A stretch of DNA of 64,000 bases from Nannobrachium achirus (GCA_963921795.1 OY997644.1:1173334-1237333); one strand, 5' to 3'. Shown: positions 50,694 to 62,261, numbered from the stretch's first letter. The notes: generated by a model from the sequence alone, not told the origin. Numbers and translations: made by a program.

Positions 50694-51262
50694 AGCCTGG
50701 CGGGGCCCGACGTTATCTGTGTTCATTCCTTCCACAGTATAACGTCTGGCCTTTAGCCTATTGGCAGCTTGAAAAGTGGGCGGGAGTACTTGCCTTGACA
50801 GACAGACTCCTCTAACCAATCACCATCTCTCAGCCAGTCGGAAGAACGGCAAACAAACACGTCTTTTCGGCCGATAAACTCCACTAGCGCATCCTTCGTG
50901 TTGCTTTTTAATTGTTGTAATTGATTCCAACTCTGAAATAACTGCACTTATTGGTTGTTTTATGGTTAGAGCGTTAACTGTTACACTGTTTGCATCGCGA
51001 GGGCAGCCATTGTTGTTTTGAAAATGCTGCAGCCTGCAGCATGCATCTACGTCACCGTCTACACATGGACCAATCAGGGAAATCTTTTCACTTGTTGTCA
51101 GGAAGACTACATTTGTTGTGCGGAAGCATAGTGCGGAAGCAGTCACTGATTGGCCCAAATCACAGAATAATCGGTATACTCGCTGCCAATCAACGGAAGT
51201 CCAGACGTTATACTGTGGAAGGAATGAACACAGATATAGCGTCGGGCCCCGCCAGGCTAAAT
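50694..51262. mobile_element. Foldback element of about 570 bp
   Basis: AGCCTGGCGGGGCCCGACGT and its inverted copy ACGTCGGGCCCCGCCAGGCT-like block at 51240-51260. The arms extend through GGAAGGAATGAACACAGATA and the AACGTCTGG block. The centre is less well paired. Confidence 0.8.
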
Positions 51263-52126
51263 GAGAGCCCCCTCAAGTAGGCCTCCTGGACACTGGACAA
51301 TAACTGCCTGCACGAGAAAGCATCATTCAGCGTTACACAGAACCACCAGCATTCACATGCACAGCGCACACACACACATGTGCAGGCAGTGCAGCACTTC
51401 ATATTCAAATAAGACAAATGCTTAATTTATATATATATACCGTTATGATGGTTTTGATTTGATTTGATTAGATTTATTTGAAAAAAGAAATAAAACCACA
51501 AGGTTACAGCAATTCGAGGAAAGTCCTGAGACTTACAGTATTTCCATTGAGGTCCTCTAACAATTAACAGTTAATAAATAAACCTCTTCTAAAAGACATG
51601 CCTTTGTCAGCTGCTTAAAAGACCTCAGATTGCTTGTGAGTTTGACACTGGTGTATGGTTGCATCGCGAAATCCGCGATTCGCGACACGTTGTGAGCTTG
51701 TAGATCAGGTATTTTCAGCGTGCGACATCGGTGTGCAAAGTATAAACCAGTGCACATACACAACTGCATGCCAAAGGAAGTGCCTGTGTGCACAACCACA
51801 GACGCACACACACACAGTCACACACACACACACACACACACACGCACGCACACATGCGCGCGGCACACACGTAAATGTCCACATGGGCATGTGCATAGAT
51901 CACACACGAATGCAAACTGACACTCGAGATGGACACATGCGAGCACATATACAACACTTTAATGTGGGCGCGCGTGCGTGTGTGCACGCACAAATACGGG
52001 CACGCTGTCTCTGGTATGGCTGCAGCTGCCGCCGGACGTCCAAAGTGACAGGGAGTCATTTTCCACTTGTGTCACTGGGGGCCTGGGGTGACCTCCACAC
52101 AGTTAAACCTCCAGTGCTCGTTTGAC
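51263..52126. other. Intergenic with AC-rich tract and half hairpin
   Basis: A half hairpin core (51680-51720, GTTGTGAGCTTGTAGATC) next to GC-rich sequence, then an AC-rich tract (51785-51870). No exon. Confidence 0.55.
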
Positions 52127-52134
52127 TCTGAGAA

Positions 52135-52692
52135 CAGGGGCGTCACAAGGGGGGGGTGGGGAGGTGGGACTGACTAGGGCCCAAGGTGGAGGGGCCTTCA
52201 TTATTTTATACTTTGGCTGTTGAAAAACAGCAGATTTACAAGCTCACAAGCTCACAAGGGGGGGGAGGTGGGACTGAGTCGCTAGGGCCCAAGGTGGAGG
52301 GGCCTTCATTATTTTATACTTTGGCTATTGAAAAATAGCAGATTTACAAGCTCACAAGCTCACAAGGGGGGGAAGTCCCTGGAACTAAATATTTTCAGAT
52401 GGGGGTTCCGTGGACACATACATATCATTTTGGAGGTCCTTCAAACATGAAAAAGTTTGAGCACCTCTGACATAGAAACATAGGTTTTTCAAAAAACCTT
52501 TGAAGGATTTGAAATATTCAAAGATTTTCACGATTTTTCAAAGAGCAGATATACAAGCTCGCAGCACGGCACGCGTGGCACTCGGTGCCGCGCTGTGAGC
52601 TTGTAGATCTGCTATTTTTCAATAGTTAAAGCACATGGGCCCCACGGTGAATCCTCGTACCCGGGGGCCCAGAATTTGGTCTGACACCCCTG
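52135..52692. mobile_element. hAT-like MITE, CAGGGGCGTCACA family, exact TSD
   Basis: Flanked by TCTGAGAA (52127-52134, 52693-52700). A tandem duplication of about 110 bp (GGGGGAGGTGGGACTGA...CAGATTTACAAGCTCAC) inside carries two half hairpins. A full hairpin is at 52545-52625. Confidence 0.88.
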
Positions 52693-52994
52693 TCTGAGAA
52701 CGACATCCATCCTACTGTGACATCCAAGCCAGCCCAGTTGTCTTGTGTTGGAGTGTATTTTGAGTGCTTGAACTTCATGCGTTACGAGGCTAAAATGGCA
52801 CTTTTCTATCCTACTATACTACTACTATGCTATGCTATGCTATGCTTACCACAGACAACTGATGTAAACCCAACCAGAGTCAAACCAAGCGGTGCCAGCC
52901 ATGGTTTGTCAGAGTATAGCGAGGTCTGTTTTGGAGCCTTGAGCTCATCTCATTCCTGCAGCTGTTGGGGGGATGAGACCATTTGCCTGGCAAC

Positions 52995-53115
<121 letters not shown>

Positions 53116-53249
53116 ACTCCTCCCAGGACTAACTGACCTCGCCCACCAGGCTTTCTGGGGGAAAGCCTGGTGTTCGTTCACTACAGGCCGTTTGGTTTCC
53201 GCCTAAAGCTCGGAAACCACTAGAAGAAGCGGCGTCGCTTTGATTTAAA

Positions 53250-53340
53250 CTTAAATGGTTTCCTATGGAAATAAGCATATTCTTTTCTAGGATCTCCTTT
53301 TAGTAGACCTTGTACCAGTGGACTGTACCGTCATGAAACG
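53250..53340 (+). mobile_element. LINE 3'-end fragment
   Basis: Matches 11284-11372: ATGGTTTCCTATGGAAATAA and AGTAGACCTTGTACCAGTG. Body only. Confidence 0.75.
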
Positions 53341-53344
53341 CTTG

Positions 53345-54200
53345 AGTAGCCTAGTGTGAGTAGCCTAGTGTAGTCTTGCCAGTCGCTACGAGTTGGACTA
53401 AAAGATGCATATACCAAACAAATTTGTCAAAAGCAAAACTACTCCGCATCAAGGGGTTTATGGTAGGCCCTAAAAGTATGTCCTTGAGCGCAGGGGAATC
53501 ATTTGGGGTTCAAACTGAGTCCGGTTTGATAGTTCCGGCCAAATTGTAGTCCTTTGGGGACTACAACATGACGTGTTGTGGTTTCTGCTCCAGACCGGTT
53601 ACAACAACCCAACAAAAGTGAAGTGATCCCAGACTACATGGGCTTGCACACATGCACCTATAGGCGCGGACACGCTCAAGCACACACACACACATGCAAC
53701 CATGTGCACATAATTATGCATTGGATATACATTATAACATCCCAGGTGAAATGCCTCAATGCTAAACCTGAGCAATCATTTATTTAATGTATTATTTTCG
53801 GTATGCACTCTTCACAGGCACAGGTCTTCTTGTCGCACCATGGGGTCAAATCCACCTCATGCATACATAATGACCTCTCCTTGATCACCTATCCTTCCTC
53901 TCTTTCAATACACTTAAGTGTAACATCTCTAGATAATCTAAAAACAAAGAGAACAATGAATCATTTTGACTAAAATAATAATGTACATATGGCCTACAAC
54001 TTTGGGCTCTCTTTTGACTGAGAAACCAAACCCATGGCTTACCCAATGAATGGTATTCTGCATATTGGTTTTGAAGCACTATATTCTATGTATGCTTTTA
54101 CCATTATTGTTAGCTAAAATGGCAAGGAGGCGTATATTCTTTACTGCCCCCTTGTGTCCACATCAGAGTATTATGTCACCATTAATTCCCAGGGGCCACT
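53345..54200. other. Intergenic, nothing recognised
   Basis: Short duplicated GAGTAGCCTAGTGT near 53345. No coding exon or transposon end. Confidence 0.4.
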
Positions 54201-54202
54201 CT

Positions 54203-54628
54203 TAGGGCTGTCACAATTATTACATAATCGTCTAATCGCAATTATTTGAGGTAATCGCAATTGTTTTGCATGATCGTCATAATCGTTTCCATGTTGAGAA
54301 ATGTTAATATAGTTTACAAACACTATCAAAAAGTAGTGGAAATAGCAGATCTACAAGCTCACAAGGTGTCGCGATGCGACGGCGTTGTGAGCTCGTAGAT
54401 CGGCTATTTCCACTATCAATGTTCTTGTTTAAGTATAAAATTGTCAAATATGTCAGTAATTTCTTTGTATATTTAAGTTATGTGTCATGATTGCCATGTG
54501 CAACTTCAAAGCCTAAAAGCCAAACAGAAATGTAATTGTCAATGACAAATACACAATTAAATCGTTAATCGCAATTATTTGAGTGACAATTAATCGTCAT
54601 GTAAAATGTCATAATCGTGACAGCCCTA
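54203..54628. mobile_element. TAGGGCTGTCACAATTATT-family MITE with hairpin core
   Basis: Ends TAGGGCTGTCACAATTATTA and ATAATCGTGACAGCCCTA; inner blocks with AATCGCAATTATTTGAG repeated in inverted order. Hairpin at 54340-54415 sits at the centre. Confidence 0.82.
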
Positions 54629-54899
54629 GCAACTATCCTCCATTACTGATCTTAATGCTAATTTTCCCTGAAGAACCTTAATTAAATGGCTGAAATAATA
54701 ATAACAACAACAATAACAACAATCAAAATGTAATGAGCTTTCATACAGACTGTAATGAGGAATGCAACGAGCAAACAAATCAGTGATTGACATTAACAAA
54801 ATAAAAGTAGACTACATGATTTTAAAACAGCTAAATAATAATGCCTTAATGAGAGGTTAAAGCAGGGAAATAAAGACCTAGGACAACCCAACATGCCAC

Positions 54900-55400
54900 A
54901 ATCCTTAATATAGGCCTACAATTAAACCCATTTAGGCCTAAAATTATTGGATGCTTTAACTATAAAAAAAATAGCAGATATACAAGCTCACAGCGCGGCA
55001 CGCGCTTGTAGATCTGCTATTTTTTGAAAAGTTGTGAAAATGTGTGCACATGTTTGAATATATGTATTTTTTAAGCGAACAAAACTCAAATTTTGCTTCA
55101 GGGGGGTCCATGGAACTAAATATTTTGAGATGGGGGTCCGTGGCCAAATACATATCATTTTGGGGGTCCTTCACATGAAAAGGTTTGAGAACCACTGACA
55201 TAGCAGTCTCTCAAGAACAGACTAACTGAGCTCAATTTAAGTGAAAAGGACCTTTTCGTCAAAATTCTAATTTTCAAGATTTTTCAAAAAATAGCAGATC
55301 TACTAGCTCGCGGCGTGCCGCGCTGTGAGCTTGTATATCTGCTATTTTTCAATAATTAAAGCAAAAAATTATGATACACACTAATGTGTACCCGTTCTAA
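54900..55400. mobile_element. Compound hAT-like MITE with two hairpins (copy of 2520-3060)
   Basis: Hairpins at 54962-55030 and 55285-55355 flank CATGAAAAGGTTTGAGAACC and GGTCCTTCACATG sequence, in the opposite order to 2520-3060. It ends only about 270 bp before the myod TATA box. Confidence 0.75.
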
Positions 55401-55606
55401 ATGGGTTTGATATTTTAATATATAGGCTAATTATTATAGGCCTAATGATACTATTTTAAACCCCGTCTGGAAAATATATTGAGTTGAGTTGAATCAACTG
55501 TCTTGGTTTCTCTTTAGCGCTAGAGTAAGGCTGATTCCCGTGTCATATCATAACTCATAACAAAACTACTTCTCCGCTTGGCACTGGCTGGCAGTGGGCA
55601 CGTCAA

Positions 55607-55677
55607 TGACGTCATATTGGCCATCTCAGATAACGGTTTGCCTATGCCACGCCCCCACCAGCAGGCCCCTTTATAAA
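55607..55677 (+). promoter_or_regulatory. myod core promoter: CRE-like site and TATA box
   Basis: TGACGTCA (55607-55614) is a perfect CRE/ATF palindrome, followed by inverted CCAAT (ATTGG, 55616-55620) and CTTTATAAAG with TATAAA at 55672-55677. This puts transcription start near 55700 and a 5' UTR of about 240 nt. Confidence 0.75.
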
Positions 55678-55943
55678 GACCCCCAGCCTCAAAATGTGAC
55701 ACATGCAAACAAGGGCACACAAGTCAGCTCTACACCTATCTAACAGACTAAAGGGATTTCTTTTTACATATTAGGCCTATAGCAGGATTCGGGTGTGTTG
55801 CTATGCGAACCTGAGGTTTTTTACCTTTAGCCTTGGATCAAGACGGTCATCGGTCACAACAAGTCAAAGGAATTCACTCAGGCTTACATCTTTAACCCTT
55901 GTCCTCCTCCGTGGTGAGACAGAAGAAGAAGAAGAAGAACACA

Positions 55944-56585
55944 ATGGAGTTGACAGATCTTCCTTTCGCCATCATGTCGCCCGCAGCGGCGGTCGACCTG
56001 AACGACGAGCTCTGCTTCAACATCAACGACATGCAGTTCTTCGAGGACCTCGACCCGAGGCTGATGCACGTGGGTCTGCTGAAGTCAGAGCACCAGGACC
56101 ACCACCTCCTCCAGCACCACCACCACCAGCAGCAGCACCACCAGCTGCACCAGCAGCAGCACCACCACCGAGCCGCCACCAGCAGCGACGACCAGGACCA
56201 GGAGGACCAGGAGCAGGACGAGCACATCAGGGCGCCCAGCGGCCACCACCAGGCCGGCCGGTGCCTGCTGTGGGCCTGCAAGGCCTGCAAGAGGAAGTCC
56301 ACCAACGAGGACCGCAGGAAGGCGGCCACCATGCGCGAGAGGCGGCGGCTCTCCAAGGTCAACGACGCCTTCGAGAACCTGAAGCGGTGCACCTCGGCCA
56401 ACCCCAACCAGAGGCTGCCCAAGGTGGACATCCTGAGGAACGCCATCAGCTACATCGAGTCTCTGCAGAGCCTGCTGCGGGGCGGCGCCGGCCAGGAGGA
56501 GAGCTACTACCCGGGCATGGAGCACTACGGCTCCTCGGGGGACTCCGACGCGTCCAGTCCGCGCTCCAACTGCTCCGATGGCATG
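55944..56585 (+). CDS. myod2: myod exon 1
   Basis: 214 codons from the start ATG to [10 protein letters not shown], phase 0 end, donor GTATGT. It contains the activation domain, His/Gln run, His/Cys motif and whole bHLH, as in all vertebrate MyoD genes. Confidence 0.97.
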
Positions 56586-58082
56586 GTATGTTTGGATTCT
56601 GCATGTTGTTACATTCTGTTCAGTGGTGGAGAAACTGTTCTGTTCCCACATGTTCTACTTCAAAAGTATAGTAGGCTACTGCAATGTAGAAATACTCTGT
56701 TACAAATAAAAATCCGGAATTAAATCAAAACATCAAAATGTACCAAAAGTAAAAGTACAACATGTTTGGAAATAGCAGATCTACAAGCTCACTAAGTGTC
56801 ACAATGTGAGGCATTGTGAGCTTGTAAATCGTAAAGTGGTTTGTGTATATTTTATAATAGGCTATTTTAATTTATATCTGCAAGGTAGCTTGCAACTAAA
56901 GTTCCCAATACTTGTAGTGGAGTAAGAGTACAATATTTGCCTCTGAGATGTAGGCTAGTCAGTGGAGTAGAAGTAAAAGCATTGGAAATTGGAAATAGGA
57001 TACTCAAGTAAAGTACAAATAGGCTACCTAAGAACAAGAAAATACAGTACTTAAGTAAATGTACTTCATTACTTTACACCACTGCTGTTATAGTGGTACC
57101 ACCTTGTGATTGGACATTAATATTCATTAATCATTATATTGACTATAATGTACTTACAATGAATGCAATGCTGTGTTTGTTACATAGCCTAATGTGTTTG
57201 TTTTTCCTCATTTCAGAATCAAATGGACTTCAGCGGGCTTCAGCGGTGTCCAGTCAAAAATGACAACTACTATGTCAACCAAACATCAAAAGGTGAGTCA
57301 CGTGTTTTGATTGATTGAAGACTTTACTTTAGAAGTTTGCATATAGGAAAAGGCGCGGTTGCAGGACAGTACAGTTCACTGGTACAAGGTCAACTAAAAG
57401 GATTCCTCAAAAAAAGCTTTTGGGCTTGTTTCATTTGGGGTCCTTTATCTAGCTCATATAAATGAGTTTAATGTAGCCTATAGATAGGCTGGGCACATTT
57501 GGACAGATATGCTAGGCCTACTAGGTAGCTTGTAACTACAGCCATTTTTATTGACTCTAGCTAAATGTAATTTTAAGTGCAATACTTTTCCTGATAATTA
57601 AATATAAGGCTAATTAAAATTACATTTATCTAGAGTAAATAGAAAATGGACGAATAGGCCTATAGGCACGCCCACGCTAAACCCCATACCAGAAAGTAGA
57701 CCTGCAGCCTATTAGGCCTAACCTAGAATTGAACGAATTCGGTAGCCTACGATAAAAGGCTAGTTTAAAACGTGTTTTGTTTGATTATGTTTCATTGCAT
57801 GGAGGAAATGTGAATCTAATTTCTTTCCTGTTTTTTTTTCCAGATTCCAGAAGTAAAAACTCAGTTATTTCCAGCTTGGACTGCATGTCCAGGATTGTGG
57901 AGCGGATCACCACGGAAGCGTCGTCCGCGGGCCCCCACGTGCTCCTAGACACTTCAGATGACAGCACCAGCTCCTGTCCGCCGTCCGAGTGCTCTTCCGC
58001 GGCTTCCCTGCCACCGTCCCCGAGCAGCTGGACGGTTCCCACCCCCAGCGACCCCAAATTATCCGTGTACGAAGTGCTGTGA
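55944..58082 (+). CDS. myod2: MyoD-family myogenic bHLH transcription factor, complete
   Basis: Join 55944-56585, 57217-57292, 57844-58082: 957 nt, 318 aa. A nuclear factor that binds CANNTG E-boxes as a dimer with E proteins and commits cells to muscle. Residues 23-44 ([20 protein letters not shown]) are the MyoD N-terminal signature. A His/Gln-rich run fills about 52-76. The [20 protein letters not shown] motif (His/Cys region with the Pbx-contact Trp) is at 94-113. The basic region ([15 protein letters not shown]) at 124-138 has the diagnostic Ala-Thr. The HLH follows to about 176. Exon 3 encodes [20 protein letters not shown], the MyoD amphipathic helix III, and ends VYEVL. The first ATG in good context was chosen. 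It is longer than usual MyoD (about 275-300 aa) because of the His/Gln run. Several core residues differ from typical fish MyoD1 (e.g. KSTNED, FENLK, KVDILR), so the myod2 paralogue is favoured over myod1; that choice is moderate. Confidence 0.95.
56621..57084. mobile_element. CAGTGGTGTAAAG-family MITE in myod intron 1
   Basis: Ends CAGTGGTGGAGAAACTG and ATTACTTTACACCACTG. A hairpin core at 56765-56835 has a decayed right arm. It starts 35 bp after the exon 1 donor. Confidence 0.82.
57217..57292 (+). CDS. myod2: myod exon 2
   Basis: 76 nt after CCTCATTTCAG and before GTGAGT; encodes [20 protein letters not shown] and NQTSK plus one base. Size and phase match the small middle exon of MyoD genes; the sequence is divergent. 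Confidence 0.93.
57308..57440 (-). mobile_element. LINE 3'-end fragment in myod intron 2
   Basis: TTGATTGATTGAAGACTTTA, then ACAGTTCACTGGTACAAGGT; same LINE as 11230-11417, starting 16 bp past the exon 2 donor. Confidence 0.8.
57844..58082 (+). CDS. myod2: myod exon 3
   Basis: 239 nt after TTTTTTTTCCAG; ends VYEVL-TGA. Contains the conserved C-terminal helix ([16 protein letters not shown]) and a Ser/Pro-rich tail. Confidence 0.96.
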
Positions 58083-58164
58083 ACCCAGAATACACCCTGG
58101 AAGTCAGACCACCAGCTGTGATGGGGAAGATTTTGGACAGTGTTTGAACTGAAGGCTGGTATAG

Positions 58165-58436
58165 GCCCACACATTATACTGTCGTGGAAACCTTGTGTGT
58201 CCAAAACCCTTCGTTTGGTATTTATCATTTTTAAAAGTATTTTTAAAATAGTGAAAACAGCCGATCTACAAGCACACAACGCCTCGCGGTGCGAGGCGTT
58301 GTGTGCTTGTAGATCGGCTGTTTTCACTAGTTTTGTGCAGCGGTCTTGCACGATGAAGCAGGGCTTTACTTTACGAAGAAAAAAAAACATACAAGAGATT
58401 GGAGATACGAGGTTTCTGCCCGACACGTGACGATAT
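58165..58436. mobile_element. TGTCGGGCAGAAACC-family MITE in the myod 3' UTR
   Basis: Left end CTGTCGTGGAAACC, right end GAGGTTTCTGCCCGACACGTG. The centre (58250-58330) is a near-perfect palindrome of about 80 bp with GCCTCGCGGTGCGAGGC at the tip. Confidence 0.88.
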
Positions 58437-58637
58437 AGGTATGCTCAGTCATATCCCATTCCCACGTGGCAAGAAGGCTGACATAGACTGTTAGACTACA
58501 CTTCTTCCAAGGCCAATTTCTTAAAGTGGATCTTCGTTTCAAGCCTGGCCCTCGCCCTGTTGATAGAATAAATGATGTGAATGCATTGGCCTGTTTTTCC
58601 CATGGCCGTTCTACTAGCGGCGTGTTTGCTATGCCAC

Positions 58638-58977
58638 CAGTGGTTCCCAAACCTTTAAGCTCGAGACCCCAAAAGAACCAAACTAGTGAAAATAGCAAAT
58701 CTAACAAGCTCACAGCTTGTAGATCGGCCATTCTCACAACTTCTTAAACGTTTGTTTTATAATTTATGGAATTCCTTTGATTAATATTGTCATTTGTATT
58801 TTATATTTATTTTGTATTTATGAACTTATTTTGAAAAATCTTTCTAATAATTTTGTTTTTTTCCTTTGGTTTTGAAATAATAATAATTAAAAACCAAAAC
58901 GTAGGAAACAAAACAAAGGGATATTTATTTACTCGTGACCCAAAAATGGGGTCCGACCCACAGTTTGGGAACCAGTG
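58638..58977. mobile_element. CAGTGGTTCCCAAACC-family hAT-like MITE in the myod 3' UTR
   Basis: Ends CAGTGGTTCCCAAACC and CAGTTTGGGAACCAGTG. Hairpin core at 58682-58740 with shortened tip. Confidence 0.8.
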
Positions 58978-59201
58978 TTCTCTACCACTCTTCAAGTCGT
59001 TATAAAGACATGCCAGTTTGAGGGGAAAACTTTGGCGATTCCTGTTTGGGCAGTAATGCTATAAAGAAAAAATGAGGACCATTCTGTAGATTTGTAAATA
59101 CGAATTGCTGAAATGAAGTATTGGCCTACGTGGCTGCTATATATGGAAGGTTGTGTAAAAATGTTTTATTTATTCTATAAAGACTGAGTGAATGTTATTT
59201 C

Positions 59202-59207
59202 AATAAA
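59202..59207 (+). terminator. myod polyadenylation signal
   Basis: AATAAA in TTTCAATAAAAGAG, about 1.1 kb after the stop and followed by GT-rich sequence (GTGTTGGTGATTGTTG). Confidence 0.8.
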
Positions 59208-59384
59208 AGAGTTATTTATAAATGGTGGAATTCTGTGTTGGTGATTGTTGCATCAAGTAGTCTGTTACTTATGAACCAAGATTTCTGACATCTTCTTTAT
59301 CACGCATCCTTTCAAGGTATTTGTTTGCATCTGATCTTGTAATAATCTCATAGATAATACTAGCATTATTAGGCTTATGACATC

Positions 59385-59605
59385 CACCCGCTCAGTGGCC
59401 TTGTGGGTAGAGTGTCCGTCCTGAGACTGGGAGGTTGGGGGTTTGATCCCCGGCCGGGTCGTACCAAAGACTAGAACGTACAAAAGACTAGAAGTCTGGG
59501 ACCCAGCGCCTCCCTGCTTGGCACTCAGCACCAACGGTTGGATTGGGGGTAAGTTCCTGAGACATACTAGCGTCATGTCCAGGCGGTGTAGGTCTACTTG
59601 TAAAT
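59385..59605 (+). mobile_element. tRNA-derived SINE
   Basis: A-box-like GTGGGTAGAGTG and B-box GGTTTGATCCC, at normal tRNA spacing, head a body with CCTCCCTGCTTGGCACTCAG, widely seen in fish SINEs. Truncated at the 3' end. Confidence 0.78.
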
Positions 59606-60002
59606 GAAAGTGACCTGAAATGGGCTGCTCAACTGGACCGTAGGCTATAGCCTAATGTAGGACTAGCATATAGGCCTAGGACTTTGCCTACCAGCCAGGC
59701 ATGGTAAAACTGGCACAACGTTTTAATTCACTAGATATGCGACCATATGCCATAAAAAAAGAAAGAAAAAAAGAAAGAACTTGGCCTACACAGTAGCTTA
59801 AATACTCAAATGACCTGCAGCAGTGATTTCTAAGTAGACATTTGTCTACTTAGCATTTCTAAGTAGTCAGTTCTACCACTGGTGTTTCTCTTGTTTGGTG
59901 CTATATATAACACCTATCTTTGGTGCTACCATTAGAGGTGCCAATAAGCTGTAGAATAACCATTAGAGGTGAAACAAGCTGAATATTAACCAACAGAGAA
60001 CT

Positions 60003-60020
60003 TTTAAACACACCCACACA

Positions 60021-60113
<93 letters not shown>
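60003..60113. repeat. (AC)n microsatellite
   Basis: About 50 AC units followed by TATATATATA. Confidence 0.95.
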
Positions 60114-60115
<2 letters not shown>

Positions 60116-60359
60116 TATATATATAATTCATAATAGGCTTAATAATTATAATTCAAGTCATCCCAGTCAGAGTGAATGCAAAAACAGCAACAAATATTCA
60201 ACCATTTTTAGCACCTGGATCTTTATGGATTTGTGTGCTCATAAAGTCATCCACTTGGGGGAGACAGAGATCAAAGAATCGCTGAATAAATAACCTGTGA
60301 AGTTACTGTTAGCCTAGTAAAGCCTACTATAGCCTACAGGAAGGCAGCCATGTTGGGTG

Positions 60360-60545
60360 GATGTTAACCTGGTGAAATGCGAACCTGCCGACACTGGTGA
60401 ATGCTAACCTGGGGAATATTAACCACTGTGCCTAAACCTAACCCAAACCATAATCCTAACCTCAGTATATGCCTAAACCTAACCCTAAAACCTAACCCTA
60501 ACCCTAACCTTTAGTAGAAATATTGAGATTTCCCCGCCAGGTTGA
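60360..60545. repeat. Telomere-like (CCCTAA)n in an inverted-repeat context
   Basis: CCTAACCC-type units between AACCTGGGGAATATTAACC and TTTCCCCGCCAGGTT, an inverted pair. Related in reverse to 27497-27690 (ATCTCGATAG / TATTGAGAT blocks). Confidence 0.65.
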
Positions 60546-60597
60546 CAGAGAGAGAGGAGGGAAAGGAGCTTAAAGAAGAGACAACAGAACTGTTAAG

Positions 60598-61030
60598 TTA
60601 AAGGACAACTTTGTTTTTTTTACAACATGGGTTCATATTTTAGATTGTAATAAGAGAAAAGAAAAGATGAGTGTTAAAATGTTTTGATTTGCTGCTTTCT
60701 ATTGTTTTAGCAATTTTAGTATTTTGATTTCAGTGGGTGGGGGCATGCGTACAAGAGGCTAAATATGTCTTTTAGACACAATAAGCAGGCAATTTCTTTG
60801 TTACTATTTACACTAGCCCCCATAAGTCACATCTGCCCATGAAAGATTGTGGTGCATGCATCTTGGGAATGGGCTTATTGTGTCTAAAAATACATGTTTA
60901 GCCACTTGCATGCATAAAAAAAGAAAAAAAAAAAAAAAGAAAAAAAACATTTTAACACTCATCTTTTCTTTTCTCTAATGACTATCTAAAATATGAACCC
61001 TTGTTGTAAAAAAACGAAGATGTCCTTTAA
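60598..61030. mobile_element. TTAA-type MITE, most complete copy
   Basis: TTAAAGGACAACTTTG at the left and GATGTCCTTTAA at the right with TTAA at both edges. Inner inverted blocks AGATGAGTGTTAAAATGTTT and AAACATTTTAACACTCATCT. Copies at 55-305 and 63155-63523. Confidence 0.88.
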
Positions 61031-61688
61031 ATAATCAACATAGGAAATATTAAAGATGACGTCAAAGAAAGGTCCGATGGACAATATCAGACAGAATTTA
61101 CTTCTAAAATGAACAAACAAATTATTTCGTTATTTATTTAGTTCACTTCCACTTAGTCTTAGGATACTCATCGTGTTCCCTGAAACATGAACAATAAACT
61201 GATCTGATATATTAAGACCAATTCGTAAATTTGACTTTTACATTGATGCTAATCTTGACCACTGATATATCTGTGAAGGAATATGTCAAAAATCATAAAG
61301 AATGTGCTCTTGGTGACTAGTTTTAGATTTTTGGCATGAGTCAGGTATGGGCACGAGGTTTTCAAAACCCATCTCGCCCTCTAGTGGTCAGTTTGCAACC
61401 ATTACAATATTAGATAGATAGGTCACTAGGGTTCTTATGGTTGAAATCCCAAATTAATAGATAGAAAACCTGTTTCAATGGATGATGTTACTGTTGTGCA
61501 TGCTAAATAGCATACTAAACATCTAGGAAAATCTAACTTGTGGAAAGGCATCATTTTCAAGATGGCGTCCGAGGTTAAAATGGCTATAGGCCTATCTCAT
61601 TCATTACTAAACCTAGAAAGGTGTTTCTATGTCTAGCCCTAGGTTTCGGGGCTCACAGAATGTAACTGAATCAGTAAAATTGCCATCA
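61031..61688. other. Non-repetitive sequence, nothing recognised
   Basis: No exon or mobile-element ends seen. The region downstream of MYOD1 in other vertebrates holds KCNC1, but no KCNC1-like exon is visible. Confidence 0.4.
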
Positions 61689-61696
61689 GTTACAGT

Positions 61697-62253
61697 CAGG
61701 GACGTGCTGGCTATTGGGAAAAGCGGGACAACTCACGAACGGCCGGTTCATAACCGGCCATTAGGAAAAAAATAAAAATAAAATGTCGGCCTTCGTTCCA
61801 TTTTGGGGGCTGGGCGGCCAACAAAGTAAATCGTCACTGTCGGGCAGAAACCTCGTATCTCCAAGTTTCAAATGTATAAATATTTTCGCAAAGCAAAGCC
61901 CTGCTTCATCATATAAGGCCGTTGCACAAAAGTAGTGAAAACAGCAGATCTACAAGCACACAACGCCTCGACGTGCGAGGCGTTGTGTGCTTGTAGATCG
62001 GCTGTTTTCACTAGTTTAAATCATTTTTAAAATGATAAATACAAAACAAACGGTTTTGGACATACAAGGTTTCCACCCAACAACAACGAAATATAACTCA
62101 TGTAATTGGCCCACATGGCTTGTCACTTGTCATGATCTGAAATGGCAAATCTTTGAGTAGCAGCAGCGCTATAGAGAGATCTCTCTCTATAGCGCAATGA
62201 GGGCCTCTCCAACTCTTTTTCCCGGGCTGAATCAGGGGCCCAGCATGTCCCTG
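61697..62253. mobile_element. CAGGGACGTGCTGGC-family MITE, uninterrupted, exact TSD
   Basis: Flanked by GTTACAGT (61689-61696, 62254-62261). Inside is a complete TGTCGGGCAGAAACC unit with a hairpin (61930-62015) at its centre. Serves as the empty-site paralogue of 38479-40131. Confidence 0.92.
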
Positions 62254-62261
62254 GTTACAGT

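Larger units (their letters stand above)
58083..59225 (+). other. myod 3' UTR with two inserted hairpin elements
   Basis: From the stop to just past the first good poly(A) signal. It is about 1.1 kb because two MITEs (58165-58436, 58638-58977) sit in it. The 3' terminal part (TTTATTTATTCTATAAAGAC) looks like ordinary AT-rich UTR. Confidence 0.75.

Noticed and set aside
56085-56651. Minus-strand and second plus frames over myod exon 1 (188 and 292 codons)
   Set aside because: Shadows of the GC-rich MyoD exon; low-complexity proteins without family features.
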